A stretch of 5,989 nucleotides of DNA from Thermoanaerobaculales bacterium (GCA_025456385.1 JALOKS010000174.1:1-5989), one strand, 5' to 3'. Positions 1 to 5,727 are shown, numbered from the stretch's first letter. Numbers and translations: made by a program. The notes: generated from the sequence alone by a model not told the origin.

Positions 1-249
1 CCGTTGGTCGGCGGCAGGAACAGCGGGCAGCGGTCGCGTCGCCTGCTCGCTGCCACTGTTGCTGCCACGGCTCACTGCCCCGGCTCACTGCCCCGGCTCA
101 CTGCCCTCTGATCCTGCAGCTGCCACTGCCATCTGCCTCTGTCACTGAGCCTGAATCCTGGCACGGAGAGGGAATCGGGCACGGGCCCCATCCGAGGCCA
201 CCATGCCATGCCATCCCGGATGAGCCCACCGTTCTAACGTTCTAACGTT
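1..249. other. Non-coding stretch at left edge, repeat-bearing
   Basis: No convincing coding region was found here. Every frame I read is short, and the composition is dominated by reiterated CTGCC words (eight between 50 and 137) and by the two tandem repeats listed separately. The first 60 bases could belong to the 5' end of a gene running leftward out of the window: the minus strand can be read from a GTG near 54 as a short Arg-rich peptide followed by CPLFLPPTN. That is too little to identify, so no gene is called. No clear rho-independent terminator follows the DUF2891 gene that ends at 250. Confidence 0.5.
69..106. repeat. Tandem 13-bp repeat (GGCTCACTGCCCC), about 2.9 copies
   Basis: The units lie at 69-81, 82-94 and 95-106. 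The first two are identical, and the third lacks only its last C. The array lies inside a wider zone (50-137) rich in CTGCC and CTGCCACT words, as if the 13-mer had expanded from a degenerate CTGCC-rich background. It is non-coding in every frame I could support. Its function is unknown. It is most simply a slipped-strand micro-/minisatellite in an intergenic region. Confidence 0.9.
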
Positions 250-261
250 CTAACGTTCAAA
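230..261. repeat. Tandem 8-bp repeat (CGTTCTAA) x4, reaching into the DUF2891 3' end
   Basis: The units are at 230-237, 238-245 and 246-253 (identical), plus a variant CGTTCAAA at 254-261. Each junction creates the palindrome AACGTT, so the array is a run of self-complementary hexamers at 8-bp spacing. On the minus strand it reads TTAGAACG. The stop codon of the DUF2891 gene (TAG, 250-252) and its last three sense codons (Phe-Glu-Arg) lie within the third and fourth units. The array is A/T-richer than its surroundings. Confidence 0.95.
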
Positions 262-1362
262 CGCCCCCTCGATGCCCTTCGTCGTGACGAGGTAGGTCGC
301 GAAGCTGCCGAGCCAGTGCCCGCCGGCGTAGTGCTCGCCGGTCACGGCCGCCAGGCCGGCCGCGCGGTGGGCCGCGGCGGCGGCCTGCAGCGCCCCGCGC
401 CGCGGGTCGTCAGCAGGCAGGCCGCCGAGGATTCCCTCGAGCATCCACGCCCGGCTGAGGTTGAGGCCGTCGAGGTGGGCGAGCTTGCCGTCCGCGCGGT
501 CGGTCACCACCGCGACCGGCAGCCAGCCCGCGCCGCCGTCGGCCGGAATCCCCGGCAGGAAGGCCGCGAGCCACGGCGCGAACTGGCGCGGCGGCAGGAT
601 CCTGCGCATCAGGTCGGCCTCGGCGAGGCAGGGGGACAGGAAGTCCTGGCCGGAGGGCTCGTAGGCGAGCGGGCAGGCCTCGTCGGCGAGGTGGAAGGCG
701 AGGGAGCGGCCTGTGACGAGGGTCAGCATCTCGTCGTCGCCCGCCGCCCGCGCCCAGTCCAGGATGAGGCCGAAGGCGAAGGCGGTCTGACTGTGCTCCC
801 CGGCGCGGATCGGGTAGTGGAGCTTCGGCAGCCACGCCTTCAGCCGCGCCGCCGCCTCGCGCTCGAGCGGGGCGAGGTTGGCGGCCCAGGCCTGCGCCTG
901 CTCGTCGTCCCACGCGCGCAGCTCCTCGGCCAGGCAGAGCAGCCAGGCGAGGCCGTAGGGCCGCTCGAAGGACTCGCGCCCCTCGCCTGCGAGGTAGGCC
1001 GCCTCGGCCTGCAGGCGCTCGGCGCTCAGGCTCGCGGCGAGCGCCGCGCGCGCGGCGGCGGCGAACTCGGCCTCCGGATGCAGGCGGGCGAGCCGCGCCA
1101 GCAGCCAGTGGCCGTGCACCGAGCTGTGCCAGTCGAAGCAGCCGTAGAAGGCGGGCGTGAGCTCGCGCGGCGGCGCGACGTCGGCGTCCGAGTTGAGGAC
1201 GTGGCTGAGCTTGTTCGGGTACTCCGCGTGCACGCAGGCGAGGGCGAGGGCGGCGAAGCGGTCCACCGTCGCCGCGCTCAACGTCTGCTCTTCGGCACCC
1301 AGGCCCGCGCACGGCAGCCACAAAGAGGCGACGAGCATGAGGAGTGCAGCTCGAGTGCGCAT
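250..1362 (-). CDS. Secreted DUF2891 family protein
   Basis: This 370-residue protein has no established biochemical function. It is assigned to DUF2891 from its conserved blocks: YPNK (48-51), FYGCFDWHSSVHGHW (72-86), FERPYGLAWLL (132-142), YPIRAGEHSQTAFAF (183-197), EPSGQDFLSP (235-244), HLDGLNLSRAWML (296-308) and GGHWLGSFATYL (347-358). The many Trp/His/Glu-rich helices recall alpha-helical toroid enzymes, but that is inference. Residues 1-23 (RTR, then a hydrophobic core, then GLGA before EEQ) look like a Sec signal peptide, so the protein is probably periplasmic. Cys18 is not in a proper lipobox. The ATG is preceded by AGGGGG (1368-1373), five bases away, which overlaps the stop codon of the upstream aldo/keto reductase. 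The two genes are therefore probably co-transcribed and translationally coupled. The last residues (AFER) and the stop are encoded by a tandem repeat, so the extreme C-terminus may be a recent extension. Confidence 0.93.
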   Translation of the reverse strand: MRTRAALLMLVASLWLPCAGLGAEEQTLSAATVDRFAALALACVHAEYPNKLSHVLNSDADVAPPRELTPAFYGCFDWHSSVHGHWLLARLARLHPEAEFAAAARAALAASLSAERLQAEAAYLAGEGRESFERPYGLAWLLCLAEELRAWDDEQAQAWAANLAPLEREAAARLKAWLPKLHYPIRAGEHSQTAFAFGLILDWARAAGDDEMLTLVTGRSLAFHLADEACPLAYEPSGQDFLSPCLAEADLMRRILPPRQFAPWLAAFLPGIPADGGAGWLPVAVVTDRADGKLAHLDGLNLSRAWMLEGILGGLPADDPRRGALQAAAAAHRAAGLAAVTGEHYAGGHWLGSFATYLVTTKGIEGAFER

Positions 1363-1371
1363 GCCGGCCCC

Positions 1372-2415
1372 CTAGGAGTCCCAGCGCCTGAAGAACAGCG
1401 CCTGCCGGTGGACGGGCTCGGCCCGCCGCTCGAGCTCGGCCATCTGCTCGTGGCTCATCGGCGTGAAGGCGCGCGCGATCGCCACGTTCTCCTCGAGCTG
1501 GGCGATCGAGTCGCAGCCGACGATCACCGTGCTCACGGGCAGCGACAGCACGTAGCGCATCGCCTCGGGCATGCTGAGCACGCCCGGCGTCGAGCCGAAG
1601 TGGCGCGACGCGGGGTCGGTGGGCGGCGTCCACGACCTCAGGATCAGGCCGCGGGCCGGGATCTTCATGCCGATGATGCCCATCTCCCGTTCGACCGCCA
1701 GCGGCAGCAGCTTCTCCTTGAAGCTGAGGTGGTGGGGGTCGGCCGCGTTGAGCGCCAGCAGGACGGTGTCGAAGGGGAAGCGCTCGATGGCGGCGATCAG
1801 GACCTCCGGGTCGGTGTGCCCGGAGATGCCGAGGTGCCGCACCAGCTTCTGCTCGCGGGCCGCGACCAGCGCCTCGATGGCGCCACCGGGAGCGAAGATC
1901 TCCTCGACCTGGTCCATCCGCGACAGGGCGTGCAGCTGCCAGAGGTCGACGTGGTCGGTCTGCAGCAGCTCGAGCGAGCGCTCGAGGAGCCGGAGCGAGC
2001 CGTCGCGGCTGCGGTCGTGGGTCTTCGTGGCGAGGTACACCTGGGCGCGCCGGGCCTTCATCACCTCGCCGAAGTAGCGCTCGCTCCAGCGCGCCTCGGC
2101 GCCGCCGTAGCGCGCCGACGTGTCGACGTAGTTGACGCCGAGGTCGAGGGCGCGCTCGATCAGCGGCACCGCGACGTCGAAGTTGTCGGGCTGCTCGATC
2201 GCAGCCTGGCCGCCGAGGCTGAAGAGGCCCACCCGGTAGCCGGTGGCGCCGAGGTTGCGGGTCGGCATCGCCGCGAGCGTCACCGGGTTCGCGGGCAGGC
2301 TCGCCGTCACACCACCCACCGCGCCGCGTGCGACCAGCCCGGCCGCCGCGGCCGCGCCGAGCTTCAGCACCTCCCGCCGGCCGATACCGCGATCGCTGCC
2401 GTCTCCGTGTGCCAC
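1372..2415 (-). CDS. Aldo/keto reductase with Tat signal, exported
   Basis: This is a 347-residue NAD(P)H-dependent oxidoreductase of the aldo/keto reductase superfamily; its substrate is unknown. The TIM-barrel tetrad is complete: Asp98 and Tyr103 in YVDTSARYGG, Lys131 in ATKTH, and His162 in LWQLHALS. The cofactor end of the barrel is recognisable in HLGISGH (194-200), IIGMKIPARG (247-256) and STVIVGCDSIAQLEE (295-309). The N-terminus GRREVLKLG (12-20), followed by an Ala-rich hydrophobic run, is a good twin-arginine signal, which implies export of a folded, cofactor-loaded enzyme. I chose the GTG start at 2415 because GGAGGGGAGG (2421-2430) sits five bases upstream and the Tat motif falls at the usual distance. 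An in-frame ATG at 2505 would add 30 non-conserved Gly/Asp-rich residues. The gene is first in a leftward pair with the DUF2891 gene, separated by 9 bp. Exported AKRs of this kind are common in several environmental phyla. Confidence 0.95.
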   Translation of the reverse strand: MAHGDGSDRGIGRREVLKLGAAAAAGLVARGAVGGVTASLPANPVTLAAMPTRNLGATGYRVGLFSLGGQAAIEQPDNFDVAVPLIERALDLGVNYVDTSARYGGAEARWSERYFGEVMKARRAQVYLATKTHDRSRDGSLRLLERSLELLQTDHVDLWQLHALSRMDQVEEIFAPGGAIEALVAAREQKLVRHLGISGHTDPEVLIAAIERFPFDTVLLALNAADPHHLSFKEKLLPLAVEREMGIIGMKIPARGLILRSWTPPTDPASRHFGSTPGVLSMPEAMRYVLSLPVSTVIVGCDSIAQLEENVAIARAFTPMSHEQMAELERRAEPVHRQALFFRRWDS

Positions 2416-2420
2416 GCTGG

Positions 2421-2430
2421 CCTCCCCTCC
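2421..2430 (-). promoter_or_regulatory. Shine-Dalgarno deciding the AKR GTG start
   Basis: On the minus strand this reads GGAGGGGAGG, five bases before the GTG at 2415. It is the strongest ribosome-binding site near the N-terminus and supports the shorter 347-residue protein that begins just before the Tat motif, not the ATG at 2505. Confidence 0.8.
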
Positions 2431-2462
2431 GCCCTCATCGTCGCCGGGCGCCGCCAGCCCGC

Positions 2463-2468
2463 AGTGTA
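2463..2468 (-). promoter_or_regulatory. Possible -10 element for the leftward AKR operon
   Basis: The minus strand reads TACACT here, which would place transcription initiation about 40 bases before the AKR start. No convincing -35 hexamer lies 16-18 bases upstream (CCGGCG at 17 bp), so this is only a weak candidate for the leftward promoter. Confidence 0.25.
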
Positions 2469-2530
2469 CGCCGTCCCCGGGCTGCCGCCGGCGGCCGTGA
2501 TCCACCTCACGAGAGCTCCGTCAGAGGCCT

Positions 2531-2559
2531 TTGCACTCGAGCCCGGGCCTGTGTAGACT
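2531..2559 (+). promoter_or_regulatory. Sigma70-like promoter for the HMG-CoA synthase operon
   Basis: TTGCAC (2531-2536) and TAGACT (2554-2559) are separated by exactly 17 bp. They match the TTGACA/TATAAT consensus at four of six positions each, in a background where such A/T content is rare. The expected start site is near 2566, giving a leader of about 50 bases before the ATG at 2617. The spacer contains the perfect palindrome GCCCGGGC (2541-2548), a possible operator position. A bacterial-type promoter in front of archaeal-type genes fits a bacterial host. Confidence 0.6.
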
Positions 2560-2616
2560 GCCGTGGTCGCAGCGCGTCATCGCCCACGCGATCTGATCTC
2601 AGGACTTGGAGGGCAC

Positions 2617-3675
2617 ATGCAGGTCGGCATCGTCGGATACGGCGCCTTCATTCCGCGGCGTCGCATCAAGCTCGAGGAGATCGCCAAGGTCTGGGGCGCG
2701 GACGCCCCGTCCTACCGCAAGGGGCTCCAGCTCAACGAGAAGTCGGTGCCGGGAGCGGACGAGGACACGGTCACCATGTCGGTCGAGGCGACGCGCAACG
2801 CCCTCGCCCGCGCGGGCGGCATCGATCCGGCCCAGATCGGCGCCCTCTACATCGGCTCCGAGTCGCACCCCTATGCGGTGAAGCCCTCGGGCACGATCGT
2901 CGCGGAGGCGATCGGCGCCACGCCGGCGATCCACATCGCCGACTTCGAGTTCGCCTGCAAGGCGGGCACCGAGAGCATGTTCGTGGCGCAGGCGCTGGTC
3001 AAGGCGGGCGAGGTCAGCTACGCCGTCGGCATCGGCGCCGACACCTCCCAGGGTGCGCCCGGCGACGCCCTCGAGTACTCGGCCGCCGCCGGCGCCGCCT
3101 CCTTCATTTTCGGCAGCGACCGCGAGCGCTTCGTCGCCGAGGTCGTCGACACCTACTCGTGGACGACCGACACCCCCGACTTCTGGCGCCGCGAGTACAT
3201 GCACTACCCGCGCCACGGCAGCCGCTTCACCGGCGAGCCGGCGTACTTCCGCACCACCACGAGCTCGGCGAAGGGCATGATGGAGAAGGCGGGCCTCGAG
3301 CCCAAGGACTTCGCGCACGCCATCTTCCACCAGCCGAACGGCAAGTTTCCGATGCGGGTGGGCACGATGCTCGGCTTCACCAAGGAGCAGCTCGCGACCG
3401 GCTGGCTGTCGCCCTGGCTCGGGAACACCTACTCGGGCGCTTCGCCGATCGGATTCACCGCGGTGCTCGACATCGCGAAGCCCGGGGACCTCGTGCTCCT
3501 GACCTCCTTCGGCTCCGGCGCGGGCTCGGACTCCTTCGTCTTCCGGGTCAGCGACCGCATCGAGATGGTGCGCGACCGGGCGCCGCGCACGCGGCCGCAG
3601 CTCGACGAGCACCAGATCTACATCGACTACGGCACCTACGCCAAGCTCCGCGGCAAGATCCGCATGGCCGAGTGA
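2617..3675 (+). CDS. Archaeal-type hydroxymethylglutaryl-CoA synthase
   Basis: This 352-residue thiolase-fold enzyme condenses acetyl-CoA with acetoacetyl-CoA to give HMG-CoA, the entry to the mevalonate pathway. The sequence follows the archaeal HMG-CoA synthase family almost motif for motif: VGIVGYGAFIPRRRIK at the N-terminus, GSESHPYAVKP with the acid/base Glu82, EFACKAGTE with nucleophile Cys114, GADTSQGAPGDALEYSA (140-156), TPDFWRRE, PRHGSRFTGEPAYF, FHQPNGKFP with His238, GNTYSGASP (269-277), TSFGSGAGSDSF (296-307), and the archaeal-style tail YIDYGTYAKLRGKIRM. Length equals the archaeal norm and is shorter than the eukaryotic/Gram-positive MvaS type. ATG 2617 is preferred because GGAGGG (2608-2613) lies just upstream and MQVGIVGYG is where the family begins; a GTG at 2563 would add 18 unconserved residues. 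It is the first gene of the operon, 11 bp before the thiolase. Codon use matches its neighbours, so any transfer from archaea was not recent. Confidence 0.96.
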   Translation: MQVGIVGYGAFIPRRRIKLEEIAKVWGADAPSYRKGLQLNEKSVPGADEDTVTMSVEATRNALARAGGIDPAQIGALYIGSESHPYAVKPSGTIVAEAIGATPAIHIADFEFACKAGTESMFVAQALVKAGEVSYAVGIGADTSQGAPGDALEYSAAAGAASFIFGSDRERFVAEVVDTYSWTTDTPDFWRREYMHYPRHGSRFTGEPAYFRTTTSSAKGMMEKAGLEPKDFAHAIFHQPNGKFPMRVGTMLGFTKEQLATGWLSPWLGNTYSGASPIGFTAVLDIAKPGDLVLLTSFGSGAGSDSFVFRVSDRIEMVRDRAPRTRPQLDEHQIYIDYGTYAKLRGKIRMAE

Positions 3676-3686
3676 GGGGGGTCGTC

Positions 3687-4850
3687 ATGCGAGACGTTGC
3701 AGTTGTCGGGGTTGGCATGACCGAGTTCGGCGAGCTGTGGAGCGAGTCCCTGCGCACCATCTGGACGAAGGCGGCGACGGCCGCCCTCGCGGACGCCGGG
3801 CTCGACTCGGTGGACCTCATCACAGTCGGCTGCATGTCGCCGGGGCTCTTCGTCGGCCAGGAGCACCTCGCGTCCCTGCTCGCCGACGAGCTCGGCATGG
3901 CCGGCGTGGCCGCCACGCGCGTCGAGTCAGCCTGCGCTTCGGGCGGGCTCGCGGTGCGCGCGGGCTTCGCCGAGATCGCGGCCGGCCTCGCCGACACGGT
4001 CCTCGTCACCGGTGTGGAGAAGATGACCGATGTCGACGGCGCCGACGCCACCTACGCCCTCGGCTCCGCCGCCGACCAGGAGTGGGAGGGCTTCCACGGC
4101 ATCACCTTCCCGGGCCTGTACGCGATGCTGGCGCGGGCCCACATGGCACGCTACGGCACCACCCGCGAGCAGATGGCGGCGGTCGCGGTCAAGAACCACG
4201 CCAACGGCCTCCTGAACCCGCACGCCCAGTACCACCTCAAGGTCACGGCCAAGGACGTGCTCGAGTCGACGCTGGTCGCCGATCCGCTGCGGCTCCTCGA
4301 CTGCTCGCCGGTCACCGACGGCGCGGCGGCCGTCGTCCTGACAACCGTCGAGCGCGCCCGCGAGCTCGCGGCCGGCCGTCCCGTCGTCACCATCACCGGC
4401 TCGGGCCTCGCCACCGACACCATCACCCTCGCCAACCGCGAGGAGCTGAGCGAGCTGCGCGCCGTGCGGCTCGCCGCCGAGCGGGCCTACCGCATGGCAG
4501 GCCGCCGCCCCGAGCAGCTGCACGTGGTCGAGGTCCACGACTGCTTCACGATCGCCGAGATCATGGCGACCGAGGCCATCGGCCTCTTCGACCCGGGCTT
4601 CGGCGGCAGCGCCGCCGCCGACGGGCTGACCGCGCTCGGCGGCAAGATCCCGGTCAACACCTCGGGCGGCCTCAAGTCGAAGGGCCACCCGGTCGGCGCG
4701 ACCGGCGTGGCGCAGGTCGTGGAGCTCGTCAACCAGCTGCGCGGCGAGGCCGGACAGCGCCAGGTCGAAGGTGCGGCGATCGGGCTCGCCCAGAACATGG
4801 GCGGCTCCGGCGGCAGCTCGGTGGTTCACATCCTGGAGGTGGTGCGATGA
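3687..4850 (+). CDS. Archaeal/SCP2-type acetyl-CoA C-acetyltransferase (thiolase)
   Basis: This 387-residue thiolase is expected to join two acetyl-CoA into acetoacetyl-CoA for the synthase encoded just upstream. Key residues are visible: nucleophile Cys83 in ESACASGG, His284 and Cys286 in VEVHDCFTIAE, and His334 in SKGHPVGATG. The C-terminal block is QNMGGSGGSS (369-378) rather than the CGGGG of classical biosynthetic thiolases. This places it in the SCP2-like/archaeal subgroup, where the HDCF cysteine is thought to act as the second catalytic cysteine. The start at 3687 follows a G-rich Shine-Dalgarno (AGGGGGG, 3675-3681) and gives the usual N-terminus MRDVAVVGVGMTEFG. It overlaps the next gene by four bases (ATGA). 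In archaea this subgroup alone drives its unfavourable reaction poorly, and direct hand-over to HMG-CoA synthase pulls it forward. The gene order suggests the same here. Confidence 0.96.
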   Translation: MRDVAVVGVGMTEFGELWSESLRTIWTKAATAALADAGLDSVDLITVGCMSPGLFVGQEHLASLLADELGMAGVAATRVESACASGGLAVRAGFAEIAAGLADTVLVTGVEKMTDVDGADATYALGSAADQEWEGFHGITFPGLYAMLARAHMARYGTTREQMAAVAVKNHANGLLNPHAQYHLKVTAKDVLESTLVADPLRLLDCSPVTDGAAAVVLTTVERARELAAGRPVVTITGSGLATDTITLANREELSELRAVRLAAERAYRMAGRRPEQLHVVEVHDCFTIAEIMATEAIGLFDPGFGGSAAADGLTALGGKIPVNTSGGLKSKGHPVGATGVAQVVELVNQLRGEAGQRQVEGAAIGLAQNMGGSGGSSVVHILEVVR

Positions 4851-5245
4851 TCTCTCCGGCACGATCCTGGCGTGAGTTCCCGCAGCGCTACCGCCTCGAG
4901 GCCGCGAAGTGCGCGGGCTGCGGCAAGGTCCTGTACCCGCCCCGCGTGAAGTGCCCCGCGTGCGCGGGCACCGCCTTCGAGACCATCGTCCTGCCGCGCG
5001 AGGGCAAGGTCGTCACCTTCACCGTCGTCCGGGTGCCGCCGGCGGGGTTCACCGAGCAGTCGCCGCTCCCGATCGCACTCGTCGAGCTCGCGGACGGCGT
5101 CCGGGTCATGGTCCAGATCGGCGACGTCGCCGATCCCGCCGAGCTCGAGATCGGCATGCCGGTCCGGCTCGAGTTCCGCCGCATCTCGTGGGACGGCGAG
5201 GCCGGGCTCATCTTCTACGGGCACAAGGCGGTCATCGCGAGATGA
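4847..5245 (+). CDS. DUF35 zinc-ribbon/OB-fold protein (HMG-CoA synthase-thiolase bridge)
   Basis: This 132-residue protein belongs to the DUF35 / acyl-CoA-associated OB-fold family. A rubredoxin-like zinc ribbon is formed by Cys22, Cys25, Cys36 and Cys39 (CAGC-x10-CPAC arrangement). It is followed by an OB-fold from about residue 45 to 128, with EGKVVTFTVV (52-61), PLPIALVELADGVRVMVQIG (73-92) and a C-terminal IFYGHKA (122-128). In the archaeal complex this protein holds the thiolase and the synthase together and contributes to the shared CoA-binding site; that role is inferred here from operon position and sequence. The ATG overlaps the thiolase stop (ATGA, 4847-4850) and has a textbook GGAGGT (4835-4840) six bases upstream inside the thiolase gene, indicating translational coupling and probably matched stoichiometry. 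DUF35 proteins also partner other thiolases, such as lipid-transfer-type aldolases in steroid breakdown, but the adjacent HMG-CoA synthase makes that less likely. Confidence 0.95.
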   Translation: MISPARSWREFPQRYRLEAAKCAGCGKVLYPPRVKCPACAGTAFETIVLPREGKVVTFTVVRVPPAGFTEQSPLPIALVELADGVRVMVQIGDVADPAELEIGMPVRLEFRRISWDGEAGLIFYGHKAVIAR

Positions 5246-5294
5246 GGTGGCCCGCAGCAACAGCCGCGTGCAGGCCGCGAGGAGGCTCGAGTCG

Positions 5295-5666
5295 ATGAAC
5301 GAGAACGATCTCACGTCGGATGTGTGCACGGTCAACGAGATCAACCCGGAGGCCGTCGCCTTCGTCCAGAAGAAGGCCCTCCCAGCGGCCACGATCGAGC
5401 GGGTCAGCCGGCTGTTCTCGGCCCTCTCGGACCCCACCCGGCTCAAGATCCTCCACGCCCTGACGGTGACCGAGGAGCTCTGCGTGTGCGACCTCGCGGC
5501 GATCGCCGAGCTGTCGGTGTCGGCGGTCTCACACCAGCTGCGCCTGCTGCGCGACCGCGACCTCGTGCGCGCCCGCCGCGACGGCCGGATGGTCTACTAC
5601 AGTCTCGCCGACGATCACGTCGGGACCCTCATGGGCACCGGCGTCGAGCACGCGAACGAGGGCTGA
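5295..5666 (+). CDS. ArsR/SmtB family metal-sensing repressor, CadC-like
   Basis: This 123-residue winged-helix repressor has the ArsR core SALSDPTRLKILHAL (42-56), recognition helix SVSAVSHQLRLLRDRDLV (74-91) and wing RRDGRMVYYSL (94-104). Two metal sites can be read. The first is the ELCVCD motif (Cys63, Cys65), which with N-terminal Cys11 forms a CadC-type soft-metal site. The second is the alpha-5 dimer-interface site D-x-H...H-x2-E (Asp106, His108, His119, Glu122), with the same internal spacing as CadC and SmtB. It should release DNA on binding Cd, Pb or Zn. I chose ATG 5295 because GAGGAGG (5279-5285) lies nine bases upstream and the CadC-like N-terminus begins there; a GTG at 5247 would add 16 residues. 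It lies 49 bp behind DUF35 on the same strand with no visible terminator between, so it is probably co-transcribed. No efflux pump or other usual target is in the window. Confidence 0.95.
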   Translation: MNENDLTSDVCTVNEINPEAVAFVQKKALPAATIERVSRLFSALSDPTRLKILHALTVTEELCVCDLAAIAELSVSAVSHQLRLLRDRDLVRARRDGRMVYYSLADDHVGTLMGTGVEHANEG

Positions 5667-5673
5667 CAGGGTC

Positions 5674-5708
5674 GATTTCGAATTTCGGATTTCGGATTTC
5701 GGATTTCG
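5674..5708. repeat. Tandem 7-bp repeat (GATTTCG) x5
   Basis: The units are GATTTCG (5674-5680), AATTTCG (5681-5687), then three identical GATTTCG copies to 5708. The array begins seven bases after the stop codon of the ArsR gene. It is strikingly A/T-rich for this genome. Similar GATTTCGGATTTCGG strings recur between genes in many uncultured bacterial genomes, where their translations give the familiar spurious NPKSEIRNSKS-like or FRISDFG-like peptides. The role is unknown. It is a tandem repeat without CRISPR-type unique spacers. Confidence 0.95.
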
Positions 5709-5727
5709 GCATCGCAGCATGATGCCG
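5707..5727 (+). other. Small hairpin after the ArsR gene
   Basis: CGGCATC (5707-5713) pairs with GATGCCG (5721-5727) across a 7-base loop. It sits about 40 bases after the ArsR stop and directly after the heptamer array. No T-run follows, so it is not a standard rho-independent terminator, but it could protect or end the operon transcript. Confidence 0.4.

Noticed and set aside
1..60. 5' end of a leftward gene at the left edge
   Set aside because: A minus-strand GTG frame can be read, but fewer than 20 codons are available, and neither a ribosome-binding site nor a family match is convincing.
410..1633. Second minus-strand open frame of 407 codons
   Set aside because: It overlaps the DUF2891 and AKR genes in the wrong frame, and its composition is Arg/Ala-rich without motifs.
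2416..2505. Longer AKR protein starting at ATG 2505
   Set aside because: The extra 30 residues are low-complexity Gly/Asp/Arg, would bury the Tat motif, and compete with a much better Shine-Dalgarno before GTG 2415.
316..2556. A 746-codon open frame on the plus strand
   Set aside because: It is antisense to the DUF2891 and AKR genes, both of which have clear family motifs. Its translation is Arg/Gly/Val-rich with no recognisable domain, a typical shadow in G/C-rich DNA.
2563..2616. GTG start adding 18 residues to HMG-CoA synthase
   Set aside because: There is no ribosome-binding site, the extension is not family-like, and it would lie at the predicted transcription start.
2328..3686. Long upstream extension of the thiolase frame
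   Set aside because: It overlaps the HMG-CoA synthase gene in another frame and translates to Arg/Pro-rich sequence. The thiolase family N-terminus begins at ATG 3687.
5247..5294. GTG start adding 16 residues to the ArsR protein
   Set aside because: It lies directly against the DUF35 stop with no spaced Shine-Dalgarno of its own; GAGGAGG before ATG 5295 and the CadC-like N-terminus favour the shorter form.
5674..5708. Possible CRISPR array
   Set aside because: Units are seven bases, directly tandem, without unique spacers.
5707..5727. Rho-independent terminator of the operon
   Set aside because: The stem is only 7 bp and is followed by GCCCATGTG, not a T-run. It is kept only as a hairpin.
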